A stretch of 64,000 nucleotides of DNA from Nitrospirillum iridis (GTDB taxonomy: Bacteria; Pseudomonadota; Alphaproteobacteria; Azospirillales; Azospirillaceae). The position numbers were made by a program, and so were the translations under genes. The stretch spans positions 48,837-112,836 of the forward strand of contig NZ_JACIIZ010000005.1 in NCBI RefSeq assembly GCF_014205765.1, written 5' to 3'. Position 1 is the stretch's first letter. Every line of letters begins with the position of its first letter. The notes beneath the pieces were generated by a model. The model did not search any database. It was not told the origin of the DNA and saw only the letters and a list, made by a program, of their open reading frames with translations. Of this stretch, positions 42,260 to 52,801 are shown piece after piece.

Positions 42260-44341
42260 CTACCAGTTCACGCGCACCCCGCCGGAAATGACCCGCCCCG
42301 GGGCCACCGCCACCAAGCCATCGATGCGGCGCCCTGATTCCACCGTTCGGTCGAACAGGTTCTCCGCCGTGGCGAAGACGTCCAAATACCGCCGCACATG
42401 CCAGGTGCCCGACAGGTCGACCGTGACCGTGGGCGCCAGCGACCGGCTGTTGAGCCCATCCTCATACTGCTGGCCGCTGGCCTTCGCCCGCAGCGCCAAG
42501 GTGACGGCGGATGAGGGCGTCCAGCTCAGGTCGGCCGTGCCCTGGTGCAGGGGGCTTTGCGCCAAGCGCTTGCCCACCAGTTGGGGGAAGCCGTCGGCGC
42601 GCAGCACCGTCGACCGGCTCCACAGATAGCCGACGCCCGCGTCCACCGTGGGATCCAGCGTCCAGGTCGCCCGCATCTCCCCCCCCTCCGCCCGCACCCG
42701 GTCCAGGTTGCGGCGCTGGGCGAAGGTGCCGCCCGCCGGCACGAACACGCCGAAGCCGGGCACGGTGCCCGGCTGGGATGTGATCAGCACATTGTCCACG
42801 GCGTCGGTCACGCCATCGTGATAGGCGGTGAGACTGACCGTGGGGCCATGGGCGGGCTGCCAGGTGATCCCGGCCTCCGCCCCCACCATCCGCTCCGGCT
42901 TCAACTGGGCGTTGGCCTCGATGATGTCGTTGCCCACGCGGTAGGGGCGGTACAGCTCGTTGATGGTGGGCAGGCGGAACCCGGTGTAGGCGGCGGCGCG
43001 CACGGTCCAGTCCGACGCGGGCCGCCAGTCGGCGCCCAGACGGGCCGTGGGCAAGGCGCCGCCACGCCCGGCATAGCTGTCGTCGCGGGTCAGCGCCCCG
43101 GTCAGGATGACGCGTTCCACCCTATGCCCATCACTGGTGGCCCAGCCGTCCAGCCGCACGCCGCCGTGCAGGTCGATCTGGGCACCCAGCGGCCAAGTCT
43201 GCTCGGCATAGGCGCCGCCGACGATCTGGTCGCCGCCGGCATCGCGGTCGCGGGTGAAGATTCCGGCCACCGGCTGAAAGCGCTCATGCGTCGCCCCTTC
43301 CGCCCAGCGCAGGTCGGCGCCCAGCACCGTGCGGCGCCCCCCGCCCTCGTCCACCGTGGTGGACAGCGATCCGCCGGCCGCCGTGGCCGGCACGCGGTAT
43401 TGGTCCAGCGCCGGGGTTTCGGCCGTGCGGGTGGCGTTGACGGAGGAGAAGCGGTTCTTGAAGACATAGCGGCGCAGGTACAGCGTGCCGTGCCAGGGCA
43501 GGCCCAGGGGGCCATCGGCATCGGCCAGGCGCAGGCTGCCTTCCAGCGCGTCGGTGCCGTTCTCCTGGATCGGCGTGCCGTTGCCGCGATGCTCGTGAAA
43601 GGCCGACACGGTGCCGGCCAACGCCAGCGGGCCCGCGTTCCCCTGTGCCTTCACGTCCACGAAGGCGTCGTCCCAGCCCGCCTGGGTGTCGACGGGCCCG
43701 CGCTGGTCGGACCGCACCAGATAGCTGCCGTCGCTGCGGCTGGCGTGCGCCAGGACGGAGATGCCACCGGCGGCGGCCCCGGCGGTGCCCTCCGCCAAGC
43801 CGTTGCTGCCGACGCGCACCTCACCACCCTCCAGCGGCTTGGTGGTGATGCGGATGACGCCGTCCAGCGCCTGGTTGCCCCAGGGCCCGGCGCCGCTGCC
43901 TTCCGTCACCGCGACCGAGGCGATCGCGGCCGTGGGCAGGCGGCTCCAGTACACCCAGCCACCGAAGGGGTCGTTGACCGGGATGTCGTCCACCAGCACC
44001 AGGGTGCGACCGGCGCCGTTGGGGCCTAGGGCGCGCAGTGAAATCCCCTGTGAGGTGGGATGGGCGCTGGTGCTGCCCGTGCGGCGGAACAGGGAGATGC
44101 CGGGCACGCCCCGCAACGCCTCATCCAGCCGGCGCTCCGGAGCCGCGTCCAGCCAGGCGCCGTCCAGTCGCAGGGTGCCGTAGATGCGTTCGGTGGCGGC
44201 GTCGGGCGGCACACGACCGGTGATGATGACCGTCGGCACCTCGTCCACTGGCGCCGGCACCGGCTCTGGTGCCGCCCCTGCCATGCCCGGCAGCGCCACC
44301 GGCAGCAGTGCCAGCGCCATCCCCCATCCCAACCGCCTCAT
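42260..44341 (-). CDS. TonB-dependent outer-membrane receptor, 693 aa
   Basis: Start at the second of two adjacent ATG codons (44341), giving GGAGGG at four-base spacing and a signal peptide MRRLGWGMALALLPVALPG. A TonB-box-like segment precedes the plug domain: LRGVPGISLFRR, SQGISLRALGPNGAGR, LVLVDDIPVNDPFGG and the IRITTK end. The rest is a 22-strand barrel, ending in the aromatic IPVNW-like GVRVNW. Such receptors import siderophores, cobalamin or other large ligands. No substrate marker is nearby. The bases upstream lie opposite the DUF455 gene. Confidence 0.88.
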   Translation of the reverse strand: MRRLGWGMALALLPVALPGMAGAAPEPVPAPVDEVPTVIITGRVPPDAATERIYGTLRLDGAWLDAAPERRLDEALRGVPGISLFRRTGSTSAHPTSQGISLRALGPNGAGRTLVLVDDIPVNDPFGGWVYWSRLPTAAIASVAVTEGSGAGPWGNQALDGVIRITTKPLEGGEVRVGSNGLAEGTAGAAAGGISVLAHASRSDGSYLVRSDQRGPVDTQAGWDDAFVDVKAQGNAGPLALAGTVSAFHEHRGNGTPIQENGTDALEGSLRLADADGPLGLPWHGTLYLRRYVFKNRFSSVNATRTAETPALDQYRVPATAAGGSLSTTVDEGGGRRTVLGADLRWAEGATHERFQPVAGIFTRDRDAGGDQIVGGAYAEQTWPLGAQIDLHGGVRLDGWATSDGHRVERVILTGALTRDDSYAGRGGALPTARLGADWRPASDWTVRAAAYTGFRLPTINELYRPYRVGNDIIEANAQLKPERMVGAEAGITWQPAHGPTVSLTAYHDGVTDAVDNVLITSQPGTVPGFGVFVPAGGTFAQRRNLDRVRAEGGEMRATWTLDPTVDAGVGYLWSRSTVLRADGFPQLVGKRLAQSPLHQGTADLSWTPSSAVTLALRAKASGQQYEDGLNSRSLAPTVTVDLSGTWHVRRYLDVFATAENLFDRTVESGRRIDGLVAVAPGRVISGGVRVNW

Positions 44342-44447
44342 CATCCCTCCCCCCCGCGTCATCCGTCCCGTTGTTTCAGGGCCCGACGGCTTGGCCGTCG
44401 CCCGGGGCCCCTTGACTCGACCCCGCCGGATAGCGTCCAAAAACGCC

Positions 44448-45380
44448 ATGGCACCCTATCATGTTCCCGCCCCCGCGCCCGCCGCTACTTTAGAGCCATT
44501 CCAAGATGGTTCGCCCCCTGAATCGTTGCCACTGCCGCCCAGCCTGGCGGCGGCGGCGGTCAGCGTGCTGACCACGGCGGCGGCGGCGGAAAAGGTGCGG
44601 CTGTCCCGGGCCTACGCCGCCGCCTGGCGGGACGGATCGCTGCCCGACCGGCCGGGCCCCCGGCCCCCTGACCGCCCGGCGCGGCCCGTGCGGCCGGAAC
44701 TGAAATTGCCGCGCGACATGCCCAAGCGGCGCAAGGCCGGCAGCGTGGCGGGGCGTGTGGCCCTGCTGCATGCCCTGGCCCATATCGAGCTGAACGCCAT
44801 TGACTTGGCGTGGGACATCGTCGCCCGCTTCCCCACCTTCCCCGACGGCACGCCGGCGCCCCGCGCCTTCAAGGACGACTGGGTGCGGGTGGCGAATGAG
44901 GAGGCCAAGCACCATGCCCTGCTGGCCGCCCGCCTGGCGACGCTGGACGCGACATACGGCGATTTGCCGGCCCATGACGGCCTGTGGCAGGCCAGCGAAG
45001 TCACGGCCCATGACCTGGCCGCCCGCCTGGCCCTGGTCCCCCTGGTGCTGGAGGCGCGCGGTCTGGACGTGACCCCCGGCATGATCGCCAACCTGGAGAA
45101 GGTGGGGGATGGGGACAGCGCCGCCGTGCTGCGGATCATCCATGATGACGAGGTCGGCCACGTGGCCGCCGGCCGCCATTGGTTCGGGGTGGTGGTCGCC
45201 AGCGCCGGCGGCGACCCGGCGGAACGGTGGCGGGCCCTGGTGCGCCAGTACTTCAAGGGCGACATCAAGCGGCCGTTCAACGACGCCAGCCGCGGCAAGG
45301 CGAACTTCCCGCCAGACTGGTACGAGCCGTTGGCGCCGGTGGAAACCATCCTGGCGGGCGCCGCCCCGCCGAAATCCTGA
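44448..45380 (+). CDS. DUF455 ferritin-like protein, 310 aa
   Basis: ATG at 44448 (MAPYHVP). DUF455 features include RVALLHALAHIELNAIDLAWD, NEEAKHHALLAARL and HDDEVGHVAAGRHWF, each supplying Glu and His residues of a di-iron ferritin-like bundle. Proteins of this family are soluble and their function is uncertain, possibly oxygen or metal related. Divergent from the TonB receptor; a link to metal uptake is possible but not shown. Confidence 0.8.
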   Translation: MAPYHVPAPAPAATLEPFQDGSPPESLPLPPSLAAAAVSVLTTAAAAEKVRLSRAYAAAWRDGSLPDRPGPRPPDRPARPVRPELKLPRDMPKRRKAGSVAGRVALLHALAHIELNAIDLAWDIVARFPTFPDGTPAPRAFKDDWVRVANEEAKHHALLAARLATLDATYGDLPAHDGLWQASEVTAHDLAARLALVPLVLEARGLDVTPGMIANLEKVGDGDSAAVLRIIHDDEVGHVAAGRHWFGVVVASAGGDPAERWRALVRQYFKGDIKRPFNDASRGKANFPPDWYEPLAPVETILAGAAPPKS

Positions 45381-45397
45381 GGGATACCCCCGAACAA

Positions 45398-45413
45398 GTT
45401 ACCATTCGGTAAC
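45398..45413. promoter_or_regulatory. Small inverted repeat between DUF455 and DUF885 genes
   Basis: GTTACC-ATTC-GGTAAC, six-base arms, 17 bases after the DUF455 stop. No T tract follows, so an operator is at least as likely as a terminator. Confidence 0.3.
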
Positions 45414-45539
45414 AAACTGATCTTGGGACGCCGCACCCGCCCTTGCTACCATCCGCGCCATCCAGCCCCCGGCCAGCCGCCGGCGGCCCCCGCCTGATCG
45501 TGCTGGCCCGCCAGCCCCTACCACGGTGCCCGAACGCCC

Positions 45540-47402
45540 ATGACCGCCTCCTCCTCTGGTGTAACGATGTCCCGCCGTTCCCTGCTGCGCCACGGCCTGA
45601 TGGCCGGTACCGCCCTGGTGGCCCTGACGGCCCTGCCCGATCTGGTGGCCACGCCCGCCGCGGCGGCCGAACCGTCGGAGACTGAGAAGGCCCTGAACGC
45701 TTTCTTCGAGGATTGCTGGAACGAGGATCTGGCCCGCGATCCGCAACAGCGCACCGTGCTGGGCCTGCCCGGCCCCCACGACAAGTGGACTGTGCCGGAC
45801 GATGCCCGCCTGCTGGAAAACTTCCACCTGGCGGAACAGCGGTTGAAGACCCTGAAGGGCTTCAAGACGGCGGAGCTGTCGCCCAGCGCCCAGGTGAGCG
45901 CCCGCCTGTTTGAGAATGAGCTGCAGCAGACCATCGGCCAGTATCCCTGGCGCAACCACAATTACGTCATCAGCCAGCTGACCGGGCCGCACACCGACAT
46001 CGCCAGCTTCCTGATCAGCTATCACGCCGTGGCCAGCGCCCAGGACGCGGAGGACTACGTGGCCCGCCTGGTGGCCATCGCCCCGCTGATGGACGCCTAT
46101 CTGACCCGCATCGGCAAGCAGGCGGACATGGGCATCCTGCCCCCGGCCTTCGCCTTCAAGGCCATTCTGGAGGCCGCGCGCAACGTCATCACCGGCAGGC
46201 CCTTTGCTGGCAACACGGCCGAAAGCAGCCCCCTGCTGGCCGACTTCACGGAAAAGGTCACCGCGCTGAAGCTGGCGGACGCCGACCAGGCCCGCCTGCT
46301 GGCCAGTGCGGAGAAGGCCCTGACCGGCCAGGTGCAACCCGCCTTCCAGAAGCTGATCAGCACCGTCACCGCGCTGGAGGCCAAGGCCACCACCAGCAAC
46401 GGCGTCTGGGCCCTGCCGGATGGGGAGCGCTTCTACCGCTCGCAGGTGGCGCTGATGACCACCCTGCCGCTGGACCCGGCGGCCGTGCACACGCAAGGCC
46501 TCAAGGAGGTCGCGGGCCTGCAGGACGAGATGCGCGCCATCATGGCCAAGGTGGGCTTCAAGGGCGACCTGCGCGCCTTCTTCGATTACCTGCGCACCGA
46601 CAAGCGCTTCTACGACCCGGCCACGCCCGAGGGCCGCGCCACCATGCTGAAGCGCGCCACCGACATCATCGACCGGATGCGCGGCGACCTGGACCGCTTC
46701 TTCCTGACCAAGCCCAAGGCGCCCATCGTGGTGAAGGCGGTGGAGCCCTTCCGCGAGAAGGCCACGGCCAGCGCCTTCTATGAGCCGGCGTCGCCCGATG
46801 GATCCCGCCCGGGCGTGTTCTACACCAACCTGTACGACATGTCGGTCAACCCCATCCCCATGCTGGAAAGCCTGGCCTATCACGAAGGCATCCCGGGCCA
46901 TCACATGCAGATCGCCATCGCGCAGGAGATGGCGAACCTGCCCACCTTCCGCCGCTTCATCTGGAACAGCGCCTATGGCGAAGGCTGGGCGCTGTATGCG
47001 GAGCGCTTCCCCAAGGAATACGGCTATTACCAGGACCCCTATTCCGACGCCGGCCGCATCGCCTCGGAACTGTTCCGCGCCGCCCGCCTGGTGCTGGACA
47101 CCGGCATCCACCTGAAGCGGTGGACGCGCGAGCAGGCCATCGCCTACATGAACGAGAACACCGCCAACCCCGAGCACGACAACATCACCGAGATCGAGCG
47201 CTACTTCGTCTGGCCGGGCCAGGCGCTGGCCTACAAGATCGGCATGAACAAGATCCTGGAACTGCGCGAGGCCGCCAAGGCCAAGCTGGGCCCCAAGTTC
47301 GACATCCGCGCCTTCCACGACACGGTGCTGACTTCCGGCTCGGTCAACCTGCCGGTGCTGGAGGTGCTGGTGCAGGAGTGGGTGAAGCGCGCCGCCGCCT
47401 GA
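45540..47402 (+). CDS. DUF885 protein with Tat signal, 620 aa
   Basis: The N-terminus carries a twin-arginine motif SRRSLL followed by a hydrophobic stretch and an AAAAEP cleavage region, so it is predicted to be exported folded. Starting at 45567 (MSRRSLL) is also possible. The family signature YHEGIPGHHMQIAIAQEM and the later GEGWALYAE match the other DUF885 protein at 35.8 kb. Substrate unknown; metallopeptidase-like by motif. Tat export would suit metal insertion in the cytoplasm. Confidence 0.82.
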   Translation: MTASSSGVTMSRRSLLRHGLMAGTALVALTALPDLVATPAAAAEPSETEKALNAFFEDCWNEDLARDPQQRTVLGLPGPHDKWTVPDDARLLENFHLAEQRLKTLKGFKTAELSPSAQVSARLFENELQQTIGQYPWRNHNYVISQLTGPHTDIASFLISYHAVASAQDAEDYVARLVAIAPLMDAYLTRIGKQADMGILPPAFAFKAILEAARNVITGRPFAGNTAESSPLLADFTEKVTALKLADADQARLLASAEKALTGQVQPAFQKLISTVTALEAKATTSNGVWALPDGERFYRSQVALMTTLPLDPAAVHTQGLKEVAGLQDEMRAIMAKVGFKGDLRAFFDYLRTDKRFYDPATPEGRATMLKRATDIIDRMRGDLDRFFLTKPKAPIVVKAVEPFREKATASAFYEPASPDGSRPGVFYTNLYDMSVNPIPMLESLAYHEGIPGHHMQIAIAQEMANLPTFRRFIWNSAYGEGWALYAERFPKEYGYYQDPYSDAGRIASELFRAARLVLDTGIHLKRWTREQAIAYMNENTANPEHDNITEIERYFVWPGQALAYKIGMNKILELREAAKAKLGPKFDIRAFHDTVLTSGSVNLPVLEVLVQEWVKRAAA

Positions 47403-47409
47403 TCGTGGC

Positions 47410-48018
47410 CTAAAGGCAGGGGTTCATGACCGGCGGCCGGGGTACGGACAGTGCCGCCGCGAGGTCCGACCGTAGTCCGTCCAACGACGCCTTGCGCACG
47501 CCGCCCAGCATGCGCAGGGCGTCACCACTGGCGCACCCCTTGGCCACGGCCTCCGGCCCCCGCCTGGCCGCCTCGGCCTGAACCTTCTTCAGCCGTTGCG
47601 CCTCATCCATTTTCAGTGAGTCCTTGGTGACGGGCCGCAGGCTGTTGGCGACCACGAAGTCGTCCAATTGGTCCAGCGCCTCATCCATGAAGGCGCGCGC
47701 GGGGCCATCCCCCTCCTGGCGGCAAACGTCCAGGCCCTCGCGCAGGCCGAGATAGATCATCCGCAGGCATAGGACGGCGCCGTGGCCACTGCGGTCCTCA
47801 ACCAGCGTCTGCACCTTGCCGCCCCGCCGGACCTGTTGCGCCACCACCCCGCCGGGATAGTCGATCCGCCGTGTCTCATTCCCCTGGGCGTCGTGATCCA
47901 GGCGCACCGTCGCGTTGGGGGGCGTCGGAACGTCGCCCCAATCGGCTGTTGCGGTCTGCCCAAATGCCGGGGCCATCAAGGCGGCCATCATGACGGGGAC
48001 CAGCACCATCGCGCGCAT
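47410..48018 (-). CDS. Exported hypothetical protein, 202 aa
   Basis: Start placed at MRAMVLVPVMMAALMAPAFG with cleavage after AFGQ; the frame upstream is longer but unlikely. The mature protein has a short beta region (TRRIDYPGGVVAQQVRRGG) and then helices, with four Cys (LCLR, VCRQ, GCAS, NPCL) that may form disulfides. No family recognised. It is convergent with the Tat-DUF885 gene. Confidence 0.55.
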   Translation of the reverse strand: MRAMVLVPVMMAALMAPAFGQTATADWGDVPTPPNATVRLDHDAQGNETRRIDYPGGVVAQQVRRGGKVQTLVEDRSGHGAVLCLRMIYLGLREGLDVCRQEGDGPARAFMDEALDQLDDFVVANSLRPVTKDSLKMDEAQRLKKVQAEAARRGPEAVAKGCASGDALRMLGGVRKASLDGLRSDLAAALSVPRPPVMNPCL

Positions 48019-48043
48019 GACCAATCTCTCCACCGTAAGATGA

Positions 48044-48721
<678 letters not shown>

Positions 48722-48749
48722 CAGGGGGACGCGGGGGAGGAACAGCCTC

Positions 48750-49607
48750 ATGAAACTGCACGCCATTCTCATTACCCGCAATGACGATCTGATCATCGAG
48801 AATTGGCTGGCGCGGCACCATGACATGTTCGACACGATCGCCGTGGTCGACGGGTCGGACGGGGATTTCACCCGCGTGACCTGCGCCCGTTATCCCCACA
48901 TCCGCTATAGCACCGACCCGGCGGGCGGCCCGATCACCGACCAGACCCTGCGCCATCGCGGCTATGAATTGCTGCGCGACACCGTCACCGAGGGCGATTG
49001 GATCTTCAACGCCCACGCCGATGAATTCCTGATCCACGACCCGCGTAATTTGATGACCTTGCCATGGAACACGCTGCTGTGGCTGCCGCTGCACATCCTG
49101 CCCCATCCGTCGGAGGCCGAGGCCTGGCGCGCGACGGGGGGACGGCATCCGACGATGCTGTTCCGGCATTTCTGGTGGCGCCGGGGCCGCCCGCCCCATT
49201 GCGAGTTCCGCATGTGGCGCGTCGTCCGCGAACCCATCTGGGACCTGGTGGGGACCAAGCCCAGCACCGATGTCATCCCCATGAATTACCTGGGCGAAGG
49301 CGCCCCGTCGATCGCGCCGCTGTACTTCCACTACAAATGCTATGACCCGCGGCCGGAATTGTACGAGACCGATGGACGATTGAAGAAGTCCAACCTGAAC
49401 ACCGGCATCCCAACCCGGGCCCTGCCGGTCGAGGACTATTTCTTCGATGAGGACCGCCCCTATGTAGAGGACGGGGTCGCCTGGCACGTCGCCCGGTTCG
49501 ACAGCATGGCCGACCTGCTGGCCCGTTTCGGACACCCGCCCCAGATCATCCGTGACGAACGGGGAGAGGTGCGGATAGTGAACGACGACGGGGTTCCCTG
49601 TCACTGA
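48750..49607 (+). CDS. Family 2-like glycosyltransferase, 285 aa
   Basis: GT-A features: LITRNDDLIIENWLAR at the N-terminus, the DGSDGD loop and a metal-binding-like NAHADEF. Aromatic acceptor-site residues (FRHFWWRRGRPP) follow. Similar proteins transfer sugars to surface glycans. No membrane span, so it acts in the cytoplasm. A ribosome site GGAGGAA is present upstream. Confidence 0.78.
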   Translation: MKLHAILITRNDDLIIENWLARHHDMFDTIAVVDGSDGDFTRVTCARYPHIRYSTDPAGGPITDQTLRHRGYELLRDTVTEGDWIFNAHADEFLIHDPRNLMTLPWNTLLWLPLHILPHPSEAEAWRATGGRHPTMLFRHFWWRRGRPPHCEFRMWRVVREPIWDLVGTKPSTDVIPMNYLGEGAPSIAPLYFHYKCYDPRPELYETDGRLKKSNLNTGIPTRALPVEDYFFDEDRPYVEDGVAWHVARFDSMADLLARFGHPPQIIRDERGEVRIVNDDGVPCH

Positions 49608-49620
49608 GGACCCCAGGCAG

Positions 49621-49654
49621 CGATACGGCCGGAGGATACCCGCCGGCCGTATCG
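49621..49654. terminator. Perfect 12-bp hairpin between convergent genes
   Basis: CGATACGGCCGG and CCGGCCGTATCG flank a 10-base loop. It lies between the GT2 stop and the prfB stop. A T-run is weak, but position and stem strength suggest a shared terminator. Confidence 0.6.
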
Positions 49655-49687
49655 TTACACCATCAAAACGATTTAGGCGTCCGCTGG

Positions 49688-50810
49688 CTACGCCTGTTCC
49701 TCATCGGCCTGACCCTTGATGCGATGGGCCAAGGCCGCCTGCAGGAACTCATCGATGTCGCCATCCAGGACGGCGCCGCTCTGGCTGGTTTCCACGCCGG
49801 TGCGCAGATCCTTCACCATCTGGTAGGGCTGCAGCACGTAGGAGCGGATCTGGTGGCCCCAGCCGATCTCCGTCTTCTGCGCTTCCAGGTTGGCGGCGGC
49901 CTCCTCCCGCTTGCGCAGCTCCATCTCATAGATGCGGGCGCGCAGCATGTCCCAGGCCTTGGACCGGTTCTTGTGCTGGCTGCGCTCCTGCTGGCAGGCG
50001 ACTACGATGCCGGTGGGCATATGGGTCAGGCGCACGGCGCTGTCCGTCTTGTTGACGTGCTGGCCGCCGGCACCCGAGGCGCGGTAGGTGTCCACCCGGA
50101 CATCCTTCTCATTGATCTCCACCACGATCCTGTCGTCGATGACAGGTGTGACGGAAACGCTGGAGAAGCTGGTGTGCCGGCGGGCCTGGCTGTCGAAGGG
50201 GCTGATGCGCACCAGGCGGTGCACGCCCGATTCCGCCTTCAGCCAGCCATAGGCGTTGTGGCCCTTGATCTGAATGGTGGAGGACTTGATGCCCGCCTCT
50301 TCGCCATTGGTCTCGTCCAGCAGTTCCACCTTGAACTTGTGCTGTTCGGCCCAGCGGCTGTACATGCGCAGCAGCATGAGGGCCCAGTCCTGGGCCTCCG
50401 TGCCGCCGGCGCCGGCGTTCACTTCCAGATAGCAGTCGTTGGCATCGGCCTCACCGGACAGCAGGCTTTCCAGCTCTAGGGCGGCGGCGCGCTTCTGCAG
50501 GGCGATCAGGCCCTGTTCGGCGTCGGCGATGATCTCCTGGTCGCCCTCCAGCTCGCCCATCGCGATCAGCTCGATGCCGTCGTTCAGGTCGCGCTCCAGG
50601 GCGCGATAGCCCTCGATGGCGGTTTCAAGCTGGGTCTTTTCCCGCATGATCTTCTGGGCGCGGTCGGAATCGTCCCACAGCTTGGGATCCTCCGACAGGG
50701 CGCTCAGTTCGTCATAGCGGCGGAGGGCATTTTCCCAGTCAAAGATGCCTCCTTAGCAGCGTCAAGGACTGTCGCACAGCCTCGACGACCGCCTCGATCT
50801 CGGCCCGCAT
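49688..50810 (-). CDS. prfB: Peptide chain release factor 2 with programmed +1 frameshift
   Basis: Translation starts at 50810 ([15 protein letters not shown]) and reaches an in-frame TGA at codon 24. A +1 shift at CTT-TGA-C continues as [12 protein letters not shown] and runs to the stop at 49688, giving about 373 aa. The GGQ catalytic motif ([13 protein letters not shown]) and the RF2 anticodon-like SPF (ISPFDSQ) are present. RF2 ends translation at UGA and UAA, and low RF2 raises frameshifting, so the gene is autoregulated. Length and all features are typical. Confidence 0.95.
50738..50755 (-). promoter_or_regulatory. prfB: RF2 programmed-frameshift site
   Basis: Reading the minus strand, the SD-like AGGAGG lies three bases (CAT) before CTT TGA C. 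This is the canonical layout for the autoregulatory +1 frameshift in prfB. Confidence 0.93.
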
Positions 50811-50951
50811 CGCGGTCCTCCTCGTCTCAGGTCATGAATTGATGTTGTAACGGACCGTCTAGATAGCCGGTCCCCCGACCAATTTGAACCCTGGATTTCC
50901 GCCGGACGGTGTTGCGGGCGGACAGAAACGGAAGCGATCCCATCCAACGGC

Positions 50952-50983
50952 AAAAAAGGGCGCCCCGGCGGGGACGCCCTTTG
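50952..50983 (-). terminator. Terminator of the chemoreceptor gene
   Basis: On the minus strand AAAGGGCGTCCCC / GGGGCGCCC folds into a GC hairpin and is followed by TTTTTT, 28 bases after the stop codon. Confidence 0.85.
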
Positions 50984-51010
50984 ACGGTCCGCATCATCCC
51001 AGCAGGGACG

Positions 51011-52507
51011 TCAGCCGACCATGGCCAGCGACGCCTGGTTGATCCGGAGGGTCAAAGCGTTGGCGCCCTGGGTGGCGTCGGCGATCTTGGTCAAGCTTTC
51101 GCTGATGCTGGAGACGCCATCGGCCGCGGTCTGCATGTTGCGGGAAATGTCGCGGGTGACCGCGTTCTGCTCCTCCACCGCCGCCGCCATGGCGCCGGAG
51201 ATGGTGTTGATGCGGGTGATGATACCGCCGATGCCCTGGATGGCACGGGCCGATTCCGTGGTGGCCGATTGCACGGTGCCGATCTGTTCGGCGATCTCGC
51301 CGGTGGCCTTGGCCGTCTGGTTGGCCAGCGCCTTGACCTCACTGGCGACGATGGCGAAGCCCTTGCCGGCCTCACCCGCACGGGCCGCCTCGATGGTCGC
51401 GTTCAACGCCAGCAGGTTGGTCTGGCTGGCGATGTCGCTGATCAGCTTCACCACCTCGCCGATGCGCTGTGCGGCGTTCAGCAAGCCGGAGACGGAAGCG
51501 TTGGTCAGGTCGGTCTGGCGGACGGCATCCTCGGAAATTTTGGAGGCTTCGGCCATCTGGCGGCTGATCTCCTCGATGGAGGCCACCAGTTCGGTGGCGC
51601 CGCCGGCGATGGCCTGCACGTTGCCGGAAGCGATCATGGCGGCGTTGGAGGCATGGCCCACCTGCGTGTTGGCGACGCCCATGGCGCCGGCCAGGCCCTT
51701 CAGGTCCTCGGCGATAGCCCGCTGCGTCGCCGCGCGGCCATCGCGCGCCTCCACCTGCTCAGTGATGTCGGTGGCGAACTTCACCACCTTGTAGGGCTTG
51801 CCGCCGATGTCGAAGATGGGATTGTAGGTCGCCTGGATCCAGACAGGCTTGCCACCCTTGCCCAGGCGCTTGTATTCGGCCGACTGGAACTCACCCCGGC
51901 CCAGCGCCGCCCAGAAACGCCTGTAGTCGTCGCTGGCCTTGAAGGCGTCGTCCACGAACATGCTGTGATGGCGGCCCTGGATCTCCGCCAGGGTATAGCC
52001 CACGGCGTTCAGGAAATTCGAATTGGCCGTCAGGACGGTGCCGTCCATGTTGAATTCAATGACGGCCTGGCTCTTATGGATGGCGTCCAGCTGGCCCATG
52101 ATGTCCAGGGAACGTTGCTTGCCGGCGGTGATGTCGGTCGCCAGCTTGATCACCTTCACCGGCTTGCCGTTGGCGCCCATGACCGGGTTGTAGGAAGCCT
52201 GCAGCCAAACCTCGCGGCCACCCTTGGCCAGGCGCTTGTATTCGGCGGTCTGGAATTCCCCCCGGCCGAGGCGCGTCCAGAAGGTCCGGTATTCATCGCT
52301 GTTCTTGAAGGCGTCGTCCACGAACAGGCTGTGGTGCCTTCCCTGGATCTCCGCCAGGGTATAGCCCATGGTCTTCAGGAAATTCTCGTTGGCGGTGACG
52401 ATGGTGCCGTCCAATTTGAATTCAATGATGGCCTGGGAACGGTCAACGGCGGCCATGATGGACTTAAGGTCAGAACCCGTACCGTGAAAGAACCGTCCGT
52501 TCATCAT
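51011..52507 (-). CDS. Cytoplasmic methyl-accepting chemotaxis protein with two PAS domains, 498 aa
   Basis: Two closely related PAS domains (about 15-130 and 140-255), each with [13 protein letters not shown] and a FVDDAFK helix, then the MCP signalling region with the hairpin tip [22 protein letters not shown] and [15 protein letters not shown]. No membrane span or signal peptide is seen, so this is a soluble receptor. PAS domains may bind heme or flavin or sense redox state. It modulates CheA. The near duplication of the PAS domains suggests recent tandem duplication. No che genes are in the window. Confidence 0.9.
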   Translation of the reverse strand: MMNGRFFHGTGSDLKSIMAAVDRSQAIIEFKLDGTIVTANENFLKTMGYTLAEIQGRHHSLFVDDAFKNSDEYRTFWTRLGRGEFQTAEYKRLAKGGREVWLQASYNPVMGANGKPVKVIKLATDITAGKQRSLDIMGQLDAIHKSQAVIEFNMDGTVLTANSNFLNAVGYTLAEIQGRHHSMFVDDAFKASDDYRRFWAALGRGEFQSAEYKRLGKGGKPVWIQATYNPIFDIGGKPYKVVKFATDITEQVEARDGRAATQRAIAEDLKGLAGAMGVANTQVGHASNAAMIASGNVQAIAGGATELVASIEEISRQMAEASKISEDAVRQTDLTNASVSGLLNAAQRIGEVVKLISDIASQTNLLALNATIEAARAGEAGKGFAIVASEVKALANQTAKATGEIAEQIGTVQSATTESARAIQGIGGIITRINTISGAMAAAVEEQNAVTRDISRNMQTAADGVSSISESLTKIADATQGANALTLRINQASLAMVG

Positions 52508-52734
52508 GATCGACCCCGATCTTTTCTTTTATTGCAGGTAGCCGGGATTACCGACCGCACCCGCGAAAAATAGGGCCGTATTCTTAAGTTTTCCTTAAAC
52601 GCCCATCTTTGAAAAAGATGCACTAACTAAACATAATCAATGCGCTAACTCGGCATTCACCTGCTGTTAATTGCTAACCTGAAGTATTAGGTTGCCTCGT
52701 CACCGGATCGGTCGACTGCCGGCGTCGCCCATGC

Positions 52735-52775
52735 AAAAGGCCGGATCACCCCATTTTTGGTGGGATGGTCCGGCC
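52735..52775 (-). terminator. Terminator of ompW
   Basis: On the minus strand GGCCGGACCATCCCACC pairs imperfectly with TGGGGTGATCCGGCC around AAAAA, then TTTT. It lies 27 bases downstream of the ompW stop. Confidence 0.8.
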
Positions 52776-52801
52776 CATGAACAACTTACAGTTTATTTAT
52801 C

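Noticed and set aside
42545..44029. Plus-strand 494-codon frame opposite the TonB receptor
   Set aside because: The minus-strand receptor has plug and barrel motifs; the plus frame has none and low-complexity composition.
45399..47318. Long minus-strand open frame opposite the Tat-DUF885 gene
   Set aside because: It mirrors the codon structure of the plus-strand gene, has repetitive Gly/Val/Gln composition and no domain; a GC-rich shadow frame.
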